A stretch of DNA of 64,000 bases from Siphonodentalium dalli. Lineage: Eukaryota; Mollusca; Scaphopoda; Gadilida; Siphonodentaliidae. Numbering within the stretch: position 1 is the stretch's first letter; each line of letters opens with the position of its first letter. A program made the position numbers and the translations under genes. Positions 24,001-36,000 of this stretch are shown here, one piece after another. Where the stretch lies: positions 12,565,950-12,629,949 of the forward strand of contig CP136069.1 in the NCBI GenBank assembly GCA_032622095.1. Direction: 5' to 3'. The notes beneath the pieces are model-generated. The model was given only the letters and a program-made list of their open reading frames with translations. It made no database searches and had not been told where the DNA came from.

Positions 24001-27000
24001 AGGAAATAATGCAATGTCGTAAACAATTCACCGTACTTTTTGCGAGAAACTAAAAAAACAAAAACCTGCATTTTCTCCGATCATCATTATGCTACATTTA
24101 GTATATTATTGAGAAATTTATAATAACTTGATAAATGTTATTTCTAAATTGTAACCTACAACGAAGGCCGCCGCTCCCGTCCCATTTAATCAAAAGTCAC
24201 ATTTTGAAGACAAAATGTTTCCGAAAAACAGATAATCAAGTTTGTGTGACCTTTTAAACCTTATTGAATTCAGTGTCTAATCATTACAATGAGGGCTCTC
24301 AAGCCTTGAAATAGTGTGTCTGTCATTTGCAGAATGAGGTTCCCAGAGGGTGAATTTGGTGATGCTAGCCCGCTATGCAGGTACTAAATTCACCCTCTGG
24401 GGACCTCATTCTGCAAATGACAGACACCCTATTTCAAGGCTTGAGGGCACTGTGCCTCCAAGTCTCGATTGAAGATTTCTGTTGGTAAAACAGGAGTCGC
24501 ATTTCATCTCTTTTCTAATCCAGCCTTTAATCTTAACACCACTCATATTTTAATAATTTTCTATCATTTTTTCTTACATTATTTAACCCTTTACCCAACA
24601 AAACGACCAAAACCGGCCAAATAAAGCTTCAACAGCCTAAAATTGAACCATACAAATATGGATATCATTGGAACCGGCTCCTTGACCACATTGTGATAGT
24701 TACAGTTATGCCCTGTGCCAATGCATTCTCTTATATATGCGAGTCGACCATAGGTCGCCTCGCATACATAAGAGAATGCATTGGCCTAAAAAAATTCTTA
24801 TTTTAACACTTTTTACCATTTTTTCTTACATTCTTTAACAATTTTATAATTTTTAATGTGTTAAGCCAATGCATTCTCTTATATATGAGAGGCGACCTAT
24901 GGTCGACTCGCATATATAAGAGAATGCATTGGCACAGGGCCCTTCTGTTGGGTAAAGGGTTAACAATTTTTATAATTTTTGATAATTGTTTTCTTACATT
25001 CTAGAACAATTTTTATCATTTTTTCTGACATTCTTGAACAATTTTTATCATTTTTTATCTTTATTTCTTAAATTCTTTACCAATTATAAAAAATAATATA
25101 AAATTTGTTAGGCCAATGCAATCTCTTATATCTGCGAGGCGACCTATGGTCGACTCGCATATATAAGAGAATGCATTGGCACAGGGTTTTCCACGAGTTT
25201 ACATGCAGACAAGTCTTGGATATAGCATCTGACATTTGCAGAATGAGGTCCCCAGATGGTGAATTTAGTGACGCTACCCTGCACGATGAGCAAGAACCAC
25301 CAAATTTACCCTCTGTGGACCTCATTCTGCAAATGTCATACACACTACATCCATGTTTGGTGGTCTTGCTATGGTTTTTCCGGTTGCTAAGTGAGAGAAG
25401 TAAAGCTTACATGACTGATTTTTGGTGATAACAACAACCCCCTTTCCATCTTTGGATGGCGTGATTCCAATGGCTCTCTTGTTCACCAATCCACTGTGTC
25501 GGAAAGAGTTAATTCCCTTCAGGTTACATGGCTCCTGTAAATAATCATATGAATAGTCATAAATACTCTTGTGTAATAAATGTATTAAAATTTGGAAGAT
25601 TTTCCACCCTGCACGAGGCTTATTCCAGTCTGCACGTTTATTAATTGTGTGCATTTTGGAAGACATATTTTGACAGGCCGATTTTGCCCCCCCCCCCCCC
25701 CCCTCCACTACAAATCTTAAGAGGGTGTTTATAAAATGATAAAATCCCAAGTAAATGTCAGTATACTGTAGCAATATATTGACATTGCACCACGTATCAG
25801 GTTTTAACGATTGCTGTTATATTATTAACTCACAATAGGCCATGCCAAATAGTTTATTGCTAAATAGAATAATAAATTTGTTTCGCCCTGTACTTATATT
25901 CCAGTCTGCACTTGTATTACATTAGGTCGTATTTTCAACCCTGTACTTATATTCCAGACTGCACTTTTATTCCGGACACGAGAGTAGTGGGCCCAGGCCC
26001 CAGTCAAGCCTGAGTTTAGTGTGTGTCATTTGCAGAATGAGGTCCCCAGAGGGTGAATTTGGCGACGCTATTCCGCACGGCGGGCTAGCATCGCCAAATT
26101 CACCCTCCAGGGACCTCTTTCTGCTTAGAGCTCATCTTCTCTGGGAAGTTTCTTTATTATCAAATTTCTACAGAAATTATTCTCATAGATTCTATTTCTT
26201 TTTTTAGTTTAGTTTCCCTGTGTCCCCAAATTAGCAGACGATACATTGCAATCGAGGTTCCCAATGGGTGTACATTCACAATATTCATCATTTGGGAACT
26301 TCAATCTTGAGACTATGTCTCCCATAGCAGATGAGGCCATGCAGAATGAGGTCCCCAGACGGTGAATTTGGTGATGCTCGCCTGCTATGCGGGAGAGCAT
26401 CACTAAATTCACCCTCTGGGGACCTCATTCTGCAAATGGCAGGCACATTAAATTCAGGCTTGATAGTCACGACATCATTTATATTCTCACCGAAAGCTTG
26501 TTTATGGAAAAAACAGTCTTGTAAATATATTCAAGGAAATATCCAGGGATGTTTCGATACATGTTACAGGTTTGGGTGCACAAACTCTAGAAGCCCAAAT
26601 ATCCTCAAATTCCTAGTGGACAATATTTGGTAAACATAATTACCTAATTGAACAATATACTGTATAAATAGTAATGAACCTTTATTTGCATGATCAATTG
26701 TCCAATCAGAAAAAATTAAGTCATCTCAAATTATATGGAAATATTCTGGAAAATATTTGTCACCCAAAAAGCTCTGGATTTTTTCCTGAAATATTACCAA
26801 GGAATGAGGGCAACTTCAAGTGACCAATTATGAAGTATCTGGAGCAAAAGTTAAGAGTTACAACTGATGCGGCAAATGATTTTGTCATGAAAAGAGTAAA
26901 ACCAAGATGGCCACCGATGATGATTTTTAACAAAATTTGGAAAATATTGTTTGCTCTACTAGATGTCACCCTGAAGATCCTTATGAAGTATGGTGGCTAT

Positions 27001-30000
27001 CAGATGAAGGATGTGGTCAGTAGGGTGTACCAAAGGATTTAGTCATGCAGAGAGTAAATTTCAGGATGGCCATGTTTTTCATCACTAAATTCATAGCTCC
27101 CATCTGGAGATGATCCTAAATGTGCATGAAAATTTTCTAAACTTTTCTCCAATAAATGCAGTGTGCAGCCTGCAGGCCAGTTGATTCAAATTTGAAATTC
27201 AAATTTGAAAAACGATTCAAATTTGAAATGGCTGCTGGCGGCCATGTTTTTACGAAATGTGGCAAAGATTTATTGCTCCCATCTGGATGTCACCCCGAAG
27301 ATCCATATGAAGTTTGGTGATGATTGGTTTTGGGATGCGGCATGTAGGGTGTGCCAAAGGAAATCATTGATGGACGGCAACCCATGGCAATAGCTCAAGT
27401 TCGACTTCATCATGTTGAGCTAAAAATGTTGGTAGGGTGACTGCAAATATATGTCTTTAATATAGACCAAGTCTTCTCGGTCCACAGAAGTAGCGATTAT
27501 CCAATTAAACGTCGACGCAATTGAAAATTAGTCGATCCCAAAATCTGCTAGTCATTTAGTCTGGAAAAACCACTACCTATATGACATCACGACAGCAGTG
27601 CTGTTAGGAAAATGTAGCAGTTAATCCATCGGAATACTTAATTAACTAGTTAAATTATTTTTATATTTTTATCATGTGACAAGCTGAAGACAGCATGGTT
27701 AACATGCTGCAAAATTATAAATGTACGATTACGATATGGGCCTTTTCCTACAATTTACATGTACATGTACTTGTCACAATATACCAGTTAGACGAGAGTT
27801 ACATGTAGTGACACTAGACGCTGATTACATTTAAGTATTTATTTTCTTGGAAAAACAGTGTAATACTAGAATAGTCATGCAATAAAATGGTTCCAAGAAT
27901 ATACGAAACGTCTGTTCACCTCGTGAAACGATATATGTTTGATCTGATGTAGGCACCGGTATATGAGCGGATTCAGTACAACATTTTCACCAAAAAATTG
28001 TTGCCCGGCCACCGGTGCTTACGGAATCAAATTATGGCGCTATTCACTAACAAGTGTATACACATCAATCAATATTGTGTAGATATCACGTAGATATATT
28101 AATTGGATCATTGAGTGGTAGGTTGATGATTGACCCAGGGATAGCGGTATTGACATGTAGCCAGGGTTTCCGCCAGGCCGGCTGCGGTCCGTCCCACGGA
28201 CCCATTCCCCCCATCGGTTGTTGCATGAAATCCCGCTCACACACAAATAAATGACGCTATTAAAAACTTTTTCAATCTTGTCTCATTATGAGCACAAAAC
28301 GGTAAGTTTCGGAAGGGGTCCGACTAGTCGACTAGTAGTCGATTCCCTCTGGTGACTAGTCGATTCCTCAAAACCATTAATCGTTTCAACACTACTTGTC
28401 TGTGTCGACAGGTTATATATCTACCGCTATACTTAAAGTAATTGACCACCAATAACGTGGTGTCACCCCGTTAATATGGCGGTACTACCGGTATACCGTG
28501 GTATCCTCCAATACCACGGTACTGATACCGCTTGTTAACGCGAACAAGTATGTGTGAGTAAATACTTCCCCTAAAAGAGTTCCATGAAAATCACTGCGGT
28601 ATTCAACAAAATTAATGCGGTGCCCGCTAAAAGACCACGGTATCATTATCGCCCAATACCGTAACTCCACGCCATGACCGTCTCGATACCGCTACCGTTT
28701 ATTACTGGTATCACCGCGGTCATGACCGGGGTATCACCCCGTTTTCCTGGTCAATTACTTTGAGAATAGCGGTACACTTATTTTTATTAATATTGACAAA
28801 ATGAAATCGACACAGTCCATCTCCCGAAAAAACAATATGAAAGAGAGTGTCAAATAGCGACATTATTGAGAACACCATTCATTTGAGCCATCTTACATGC
28901 ATGGAGGATAAACACGAACACATACCCCACCCACCCCCCCCGCCCCCAATATGGAGATAATTTTCAAGGTACGGTCAATAATAGTTTAGTTGTCCCGCCT
29001 GGGTCCCCAAGCACAATAATCAACGACGCACATGTTCATATTTCCCGCCAAAAACTCAATTATATTTTATAACACGTTGGCTAAAACTCTGTTCTATAGC
29101 TGCGGTCATCAGTCGTTGGACTAATACCTACTATTGAACAAGCTACGCGTTCCGGGTAAAAAAATTCTCTACCATTCGTATTTCGCCACTATAAATATCT
29201 CCTGCAGTATGATGTCACTGCGCACAAATAGTTTTATGATTGACAGAATATATAATCCTGTCAGTTTCATTTTCACGGACGCTACTTGAAATTCTAAGAA
29301 ATACGTTATTCAATTCTCCTTGCTAGGTTTTATTGGTCAATGCGTAGATGCTTTTTAGTGTTTAGATTCATTATACTGGTACGTAATTAAATGACTAACT
29401 ATTTGGATACCATCAACAGAATTAATGCATCCACAGAAATGATCGACTTGCATAATACACGTAGCTTTGTGGCACACTCAGGTGCAAGGAAATAGCTTCT
29501 TTTCAGTGTCAAATAACAAAATGTAATTAAATGACTAACTATTTGGATACCATCAACAGAATAAATGCATCCACAGAAATGATCGACTTGCATAATACAC
29601 GTAGCTTTGTGGCACACTCAGGTGCAAGGAAATAGCTTCTTTTCAGTGTCAAATAACAAAATTTTCGCCCCGACGGAACGAACCATGGTCGCCCCGTCGC
29701 ATTATGTGTTTTCCCCAATACGGACTCATTAATTGCCCCCTGGCGGAAACCCTGATGTACCTCAAGCAAAGTAACCACCGACAATCATGATGTTTTGAAC
29801 ATTCTAAAATGGTAAGTTAGATACTAAAAAGTTCAAAACTGCGAAAACCCACGGCCCATTTTATACCTATGTGCATAGAAACGGGAAATTTTGCGAGGGG
29901 TCCAACTAATCGACTGTTTCAACACTTCGAATTAGGTCAAATGGAAGCTTTGCATACATGAACATGGACTCATGGAGTGCAGCCTTTCCCCCCCAAGCAT

Positions 30001-33000
30001 GATGATATCAAACATATATCAGGTCAGTTAAATGTCAAAGCATCAAGATTTGGAAGTTTTATAGGTTAACCAATACAGGTAAGTGGGTGCCTGACAAGGT
30101 GTATTATAGGTTAACCAATACAGGTAAGTGGGTGCCTGACAATTTAACACATCTGCCCGGGTCAACGAAAATCACACCTAGCCCTCCGGAATGACAATAA
30201 CAAGTCAGAATGGAGCACTGGCTTGGCTGACAGCCTGACAGACCTTATGGCCTTTCCGTTTGTCAACATAAGTAGAGTGAAAGAAATAATGGCTTACCAC
30301 CTATCCATATGATCACATAATTAATGAAGGTGGTGCATAAATGTATGGATGTCAAATGAAAGGGGAGGTTGTCTGCTAGGCATATTAAAGAAGATTCGAG
30401 GCTAAATATGATGATGACCAAAGTCCCAATTTCTCGCAGACAAATTGCTCCTCTTTCTGATGACATGAATTTTGAGGTGGAAGCTGTGAGATTGTGATTA
30501 TTAGATATACAGTATAGAAACAGACTATAGATTGACAAAGGTGAAAGAGACTATAGTGTGGTGAAAAGAGGGAGAACAACCAAGATGGCCGTTGAAGGTG
30601 AAAGGAAATAGTGTTTCCAGGTTGTTCATCCATAAGTATTTGATAACCATTCTACCTTAGTTTCATGGTAGCAGAGCGAGTGGCATTATGGCTACTAACT
30701 ACAAAGTTCCACCTGTATTTGATGAAAATAAATCATATGAACAATGGACCAACGAATTAGAAATTTGGAGGCTTGTGACTGAATTAGATTCAAAAAAGCA
30801 AGCTTTGGCAGTGACACTTTCATTGACTGGTCGTGCGAAGGAAGCAGCCCTCAATATTGCTGCTGCTGACCTTAACAAGGAGACAGGTTTAGCCACCCTT
30901 CTAAATACACTGAATGATGTATTCAAAAAAGACAAGATTGACTCTGCCTACGAGTGCTACAAAAAGTTTGATAGCTATCGTCGGGAAGACAACATTCATA
31001 TATCAGAGTTCATTGCAGCCTTCGAATGCCTCTATGTGAAATCAAAGAAGTATGAAATGACACTGCCTGATGCAGTTCTTGCATTTAAACTGTTGGACAG
31101 TGCAAATTTGTCTCAGCAAGAAAGACAACTGACGTTAACTGCATGTTCTGAACTTACTTTTAAAAGTATGAAGTCTGCTCTGAAAAGAATATTTGGAACT
31201 TCGGACAGTGATATTTCACATGGAATACACATTAAGGAAGAAGTATTTACAGCAAGCAGTGATCGTAGACCACAATTTCGATACAACAGGTATGCTGGGG
31301 GTCAGAAAGTGAACACTGGAAACTCTACTCATGACATTCCGGGAACTAATCCACTAGATGCGAGAGGTAGACGCACCAAATGTGGCATCTGTTATTCTAT
31401 CTTTCACTGGATAAAAGACTGTCCTCAGAGGACAGAATCTGTACATGAAGTACAAAACACTCTGCAAAATGAGGAACCGTCAACTAATGTGTGCAACATA
31501 ACATTAATCACAAAAGAAGAGGAGTTTGATATTTTTCTGACGGAAGGACTTGGCTCAGCTATATTAGACACTGCGTGTACTCGTACTGTTTGCGGTACAG
31601 ATTGGTTGAAATACTATGTTTCTAACAAACTAAAAACTGATGAAAAACAAATCAAGAGTTTTCCTAGTCATCGTGTGTTTCGGTTTGGAGACGGAAAGAA
31701 AGTTTTCTCATATAAGAGAGTAATATTCCCAGCTTGTATTAATGGCACTGAATGCAACATCGATACAGAAGTTGTTGACGTTAAATTGCCTCTTCTGTTG
31801 AGTAAGACCTCATTGAAACGAGCTGATACCCAACTGGATCTAAAAAATGATGCAGTGACGATGTTTGGTAAAAGTATTCCACTTGAGTTTACCTCCAGTG
31901 GACATTACTGCATCAACCTCATGGACAAGGTAAATACTTATCGTGATAGTTTAACTTCCGAACATGTGTTAATTAATTTTGCCTTGTTTTCTGATGAGGA
32001 AAAGAGAAAGACTTTGACGAAACTTCACAAACAATTTGCGCATGCTTCAATTGTTAAATTAACAAGTTTACTCAGGAAAGCTGATGAATCACTGGATTTA
32101 TCCCTTATCGAACCAATTCTCAAAGATATAATTTCTCGTTGTGAAACTTGCTGCAAGTACAAACAAACTCCTCCTCGTCCAGCAGTAAGTTTACCTTTGG
32201 CTTCAAGATTCAATGAAACTGTAGCTGTAGATTTACATCAACTTGAGAACAATCTCTGGTATCTACATATTATTGACTTATTCACAAAATTTAGTGCTGC
32301 CTGCTTGATGGAATGTAAATCTCCGTCGCTATTTGTTGATAAGTTTATGCAACACTGGATAGCAATTCATGGTGCTCCGGCTAAACTTTTTAGTGATTTA
32401 GGCGGAGAATTCAATAATGCTGTTGTACATGACATGGCTGAGAATTTCAATATTGAAATCAAAACTACTGCAGGATTTAGCCCGTTTAGCAATGGAATTT
32501 GTGAACGCCATAACAAATATCTTACAGAGTTACTCACCAAAGTGAAATACGACACGAAAAGCAAATGGCAAACTGCTTTGAGCTGGGCACTCATGGCAAA
32601 AAATGCTCTTTCAAACATTCAAGGATTCAGCCCATTTCAACTTGTTTATGGAATAAACCCAAATTTACCATCAACTCTGATTGACAAACCTCCAGCATAG
32701 GAAGGTTCAACTGCAAGTTCTGTGATTGGTGAGCATATTGTGTCTCTTCAAACTGCGCGTCGAAGATATATGCAAACTGAGTGTTCTGAACAAATTCGGC
32801 GTGCCTTAAGAAAACAAACCCGTACATTTAACTATAATGAACATTATGTTACAGGAGACAAAGTCTATTACAAACGGCCCAACATCGACGAATGGAAAGG
32901 ACCTGGTATAGTGATTGGACAGGAAAGTGCAGTTGTTTTTGTCAGACATGGTGGATTACTGGTGAGAGTGCATGAAAGTAGATTGAAGAAAGAAACTTTT

Positions 33001-36000
33001 TTAGATAATTCAAACATTTCTTCAAACACAACATGTATAAAGAAACCTGTTGTATCTCCTCTGAATGACAAATTTGATCAGTTTGATGACTCAGACATTC
33101 CTAATTCTCCAATTGATGTCAACGATTCAGAGTTGGAATCAGAAACCAGCCAGGTTTCAACAAATTTCTCATCTGTACATCCTGATTCTGTACATAAACT
33201 TAGATCTGGACAAATAGTTTCATACACAAATGTTGATACTGGTGAAAAAGTCGAAGCCAAAATTCTTGGTCGTGCTGGAAAATCTACTGGAAGAAACAAA
33301 AATTGGTTCAACATAGAAATTGTTCAACCATCTGCGTTGGAATCCTCACAAATATCGATTGACTTAGGGAAAGTGCATAACCTGTTAGAATCTTCTGGAA
33401 ATCCTACAGAAAATGATATTAATTCTGTCATTGGTAGTGTGTCTGATGATTATTGCCTCATTACAAGTGACATCTTTGACGAGGCTAAATCTACAGAGCT
33501 AAAAAACTGGATTGAGAACAGTGTATATGAACGTGTTCCTGATACCAATCAGAAATGTGTGTCCACCCGATGGGTATGTACTTTTAAAGAAATTGATGAA
33601 AACAACAGAGTTCCTAAAGCAAGGCTTGTCGCTCGAGGATTCGAGGAAATTGATAAGGACTCTCTGATAAAAGATTCTCCAACATGTTCAAGTGATTCCC
33701 TACGTTTAATACTTTCTATTTTTGCACAAAAACATTGGCAACCAGCATCAATAGACATTAAAGCCGCATTCTTACAAGGATCAGACATCATACGAGATGT
33801 TTATATTCGACCACCTTCTGAGGCCAGTGAAAAACATGTAGTATGGCATCTACTCAAATGTGTTTATGGACTGACAGATGCATCATATCATTGGTACATT
33901 AAAGTAAATGAAGTTCTTACAAGTTGTGGGGCAACACGTTCTGTTATTGATCGAGCTGTTTATTACTTTAGAAACAAACAAGGGCTTCAAGGAATTATGG
34001 CTTGTCATGTTGATGATTTTTTGTGGGGAGGATCCAAAGAATTTGAATCTCAAGTAATCGACAAAATTCGTGCAGCATTCAATATCGGACGTGAGTCAAA
34101 TACTTGTTTCAAATACATAGGACTTAACCTTAAATGTTCACCAACTGCATTGAAATTCTCTCAGAAAGATTACATTAACAATCTTTCTACTATAGAACTA
34201 CCTAAATCCAGATTTGTAGAACCTGATTCAGCTCTAACAGACAGTGAATTGGATCTTGTGCGGTCAAAAATTGGTCAAATTCTGTGGGTAGCTAATCAAA
34301 CTCGTCTAGACGTTTCATTCGAAGCTAGTATTCTGGCTAGTGAATTCAAGAAATCCACAGTTAAAACAGTTTTACACATCAATAAAATTATAAAGAAAAT
34401 TAAATCAGAAAATGTCTGTCTAACATATAAACATCTTGGTTCTGAAGATTCACTACATCTTGGTGTATATAGTGATGCCTCATTGGGAAATTTGGACGAT
34501 GGTGGTTCTCAAGGAGGTTATTTCATTGTTTTATCGGGTGAAAATGGATATTTCGCACCAATTTCATGGAAGTCCAAGAGAGTCCGTCGTGTGGTGCGTA
34601 GTACACTTGCTAGTGAAACATTAGCATTGAACGAGGCTATTGATGCTGCAATTTCTCTTAGCGTGTTATATGAAGAACTGTTCTCATACAAATTACCCAT
34701 AAAATGCTTCACGGACAACCAGTCACTTATTGACGCAATTCATTCAGAAAAATCTGTGAATGAAAAGAGACTGAGAATAGAAATAGCGGTCATCAAAGAA
34801 CTGATTGCATCTAATAAGATATCTTCAGTGACATGGATCGAGACCAAGCAACAACCAGCAGATTGTCTCACAAAACATGGTGCTTCTAGCCTGTTCATTC
34901 TCAGAGCACTAGAGGCTAACAAGATGAATGTATAATACAGTCAACAAATGTGTATATAGTTTGTACAGTATATATCTATGTTAAAAGAAGGGGAGATTGT
35001 GAGATTGTGATTATTAGATATACAGTATAGAAACAGACTATAGATTGACAAAGGTGAAAGAGACTATAGTGTGGTGAAAAGAGGGAGAACAACCAAGATG
35101 GCCGTTGAAGGTGAAAGGAAATAGTGTTTCCAGGTTGTTCATCCATAAGTATTTGATAACCATTCTACCTTAGTTTCAGAAGCTGGATCCTGTCCAGAGT
35201 GGTTTATTGGAATTTTGTAAATAGTTTTAGAACGTACCCCACAAAAACAAGATTTCATTTAATGCCAAAAGTAGAATTAGATTTTTTTTGAATATTACTC
35301 CCAATGAGTTAAAAAGATGCCAAAATGTTTTAATAAGATCACCAGTTGCAGATTGCTGACTATATGCCATGCTAAGCGCATGTCACATAACGTTTCGGCT
35401 CGTTACCTGCAAGACGTTGTACTAAGCCAGCTAGTTTTCAAGAAAATAATCATTTTGACGTGCTATCAGAAAATGCATGTAAACAACACATTAAATGATC
35501 TTATCATCACTTACCTTTTTCTATCACGGTAGATGATATATCATTTTAAATAGAGATTAATCGAGGAAATGTCAGATGATTAGTCACCTTCAGGGGATTT
35601 CCTGAATTCCCGGGCTCCACGTGTACACATACATGTAGTACGTCTTTTGAATGAAAGTCCATTATAGATGAGCAGCGGGGCAGTAGGGTCCTGTGAATCC
35701 GCATTTTAATTTTGAAACGAATCGGCCAAATGATTCTGAATCGCATCTATAAATGAATCGATTGTATGTCTATCCAATTAAGTGTGCATTCTTTGTGGCC
35801 CTCTCTGTTATACAATAAAGAAACAGTATGAGAAGCAATATTGAAGCCAGAAAGAAATCGCATTCACAAGTTTGACATATACAATGTATATGAAATTGTA
35901 AGTCTTACAATGATTCGATGGTCTATAGTATAGCTCAGTTGACAGCATTGTTATTTATATGCATTGATATCATAATATATCTTCGCGAAACAGCAATGTG

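Larger units (their letters stand above)
23563..25410 (-). other. RPL28 intron 2 (1.85 kb), hairpin-dense
   Basis: It contains a family C hairpin (24300-24443), a full family A MITE (24597-24959), a further family A hairpin with linker (24964-25186) and a diverged family C hairpin (25210-25368), in all at least five long hairpins in 1.85 kb. The part nearest exon 3 (23600-24290) is unique sequence with no feature seen. Confidence 0.85.
28162..29754. mobile_element. hAT-like element, CAGGGTTTCCGC family, copy 2
   Basis: Termini CAGGGTTTCCGCC and complement match the 19353-20829 copy. Flanks ATGTAGC (left) and ATGTACC (right) look like a duplication with one change. Inside are a hairpin (28435-28763), a repeat shared with the piggyBac 5' region (28850-29100) and a 140-bp tandem duplication (29383-29662). 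No transposase is recognisable. Confidence 0.65.
30485..35178 (+). mobile_element. Ty1/copia LTR retrotransposon, complete structure
   Basis: Two LTRs of 181 bp (30485-30665, 34998-35178) read identical. They start TGTGAG and end TTTCA, and are flanked by the 5-bp duplication GAAGC (30480-30484, 35179-35183). A primer site follows the 5' LTR and a purine tract precedes the 3' LTR. The internal part is one gag-pol frame broken once by a stop codon. Integrase precedes reverse transcriptase, the order that defines copia. Total length 4694 bp. It sits in RPL28 intron 1, antisense to the host gene. Identical LTRs mean insertion was recent. Confidence 0.95.

Noticed and set aside
24000-24100. Intronic box C/D snoRNA in RPL28 intron 2 (tgatgat on the minus strand)
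   Set aside because: No CUGA D-box at suitable distance and no terminal stem; ribosomal protein introns often host snoRNAs but none could be supported here.
25322-25774. 150-aa minus-strand ORF as a single-exon gene
   Set aside because: Only residues encoded at 25411-25534 are RPL28; the rest is intron read-through around a C17 run.
32722-34935. Second copia ORF as a separate gene starting at GTG 32722
   Set aside because: It is in the same frame as the upstream ORF and starts mid-domain; the two are one polyprotein frame with a stop between.
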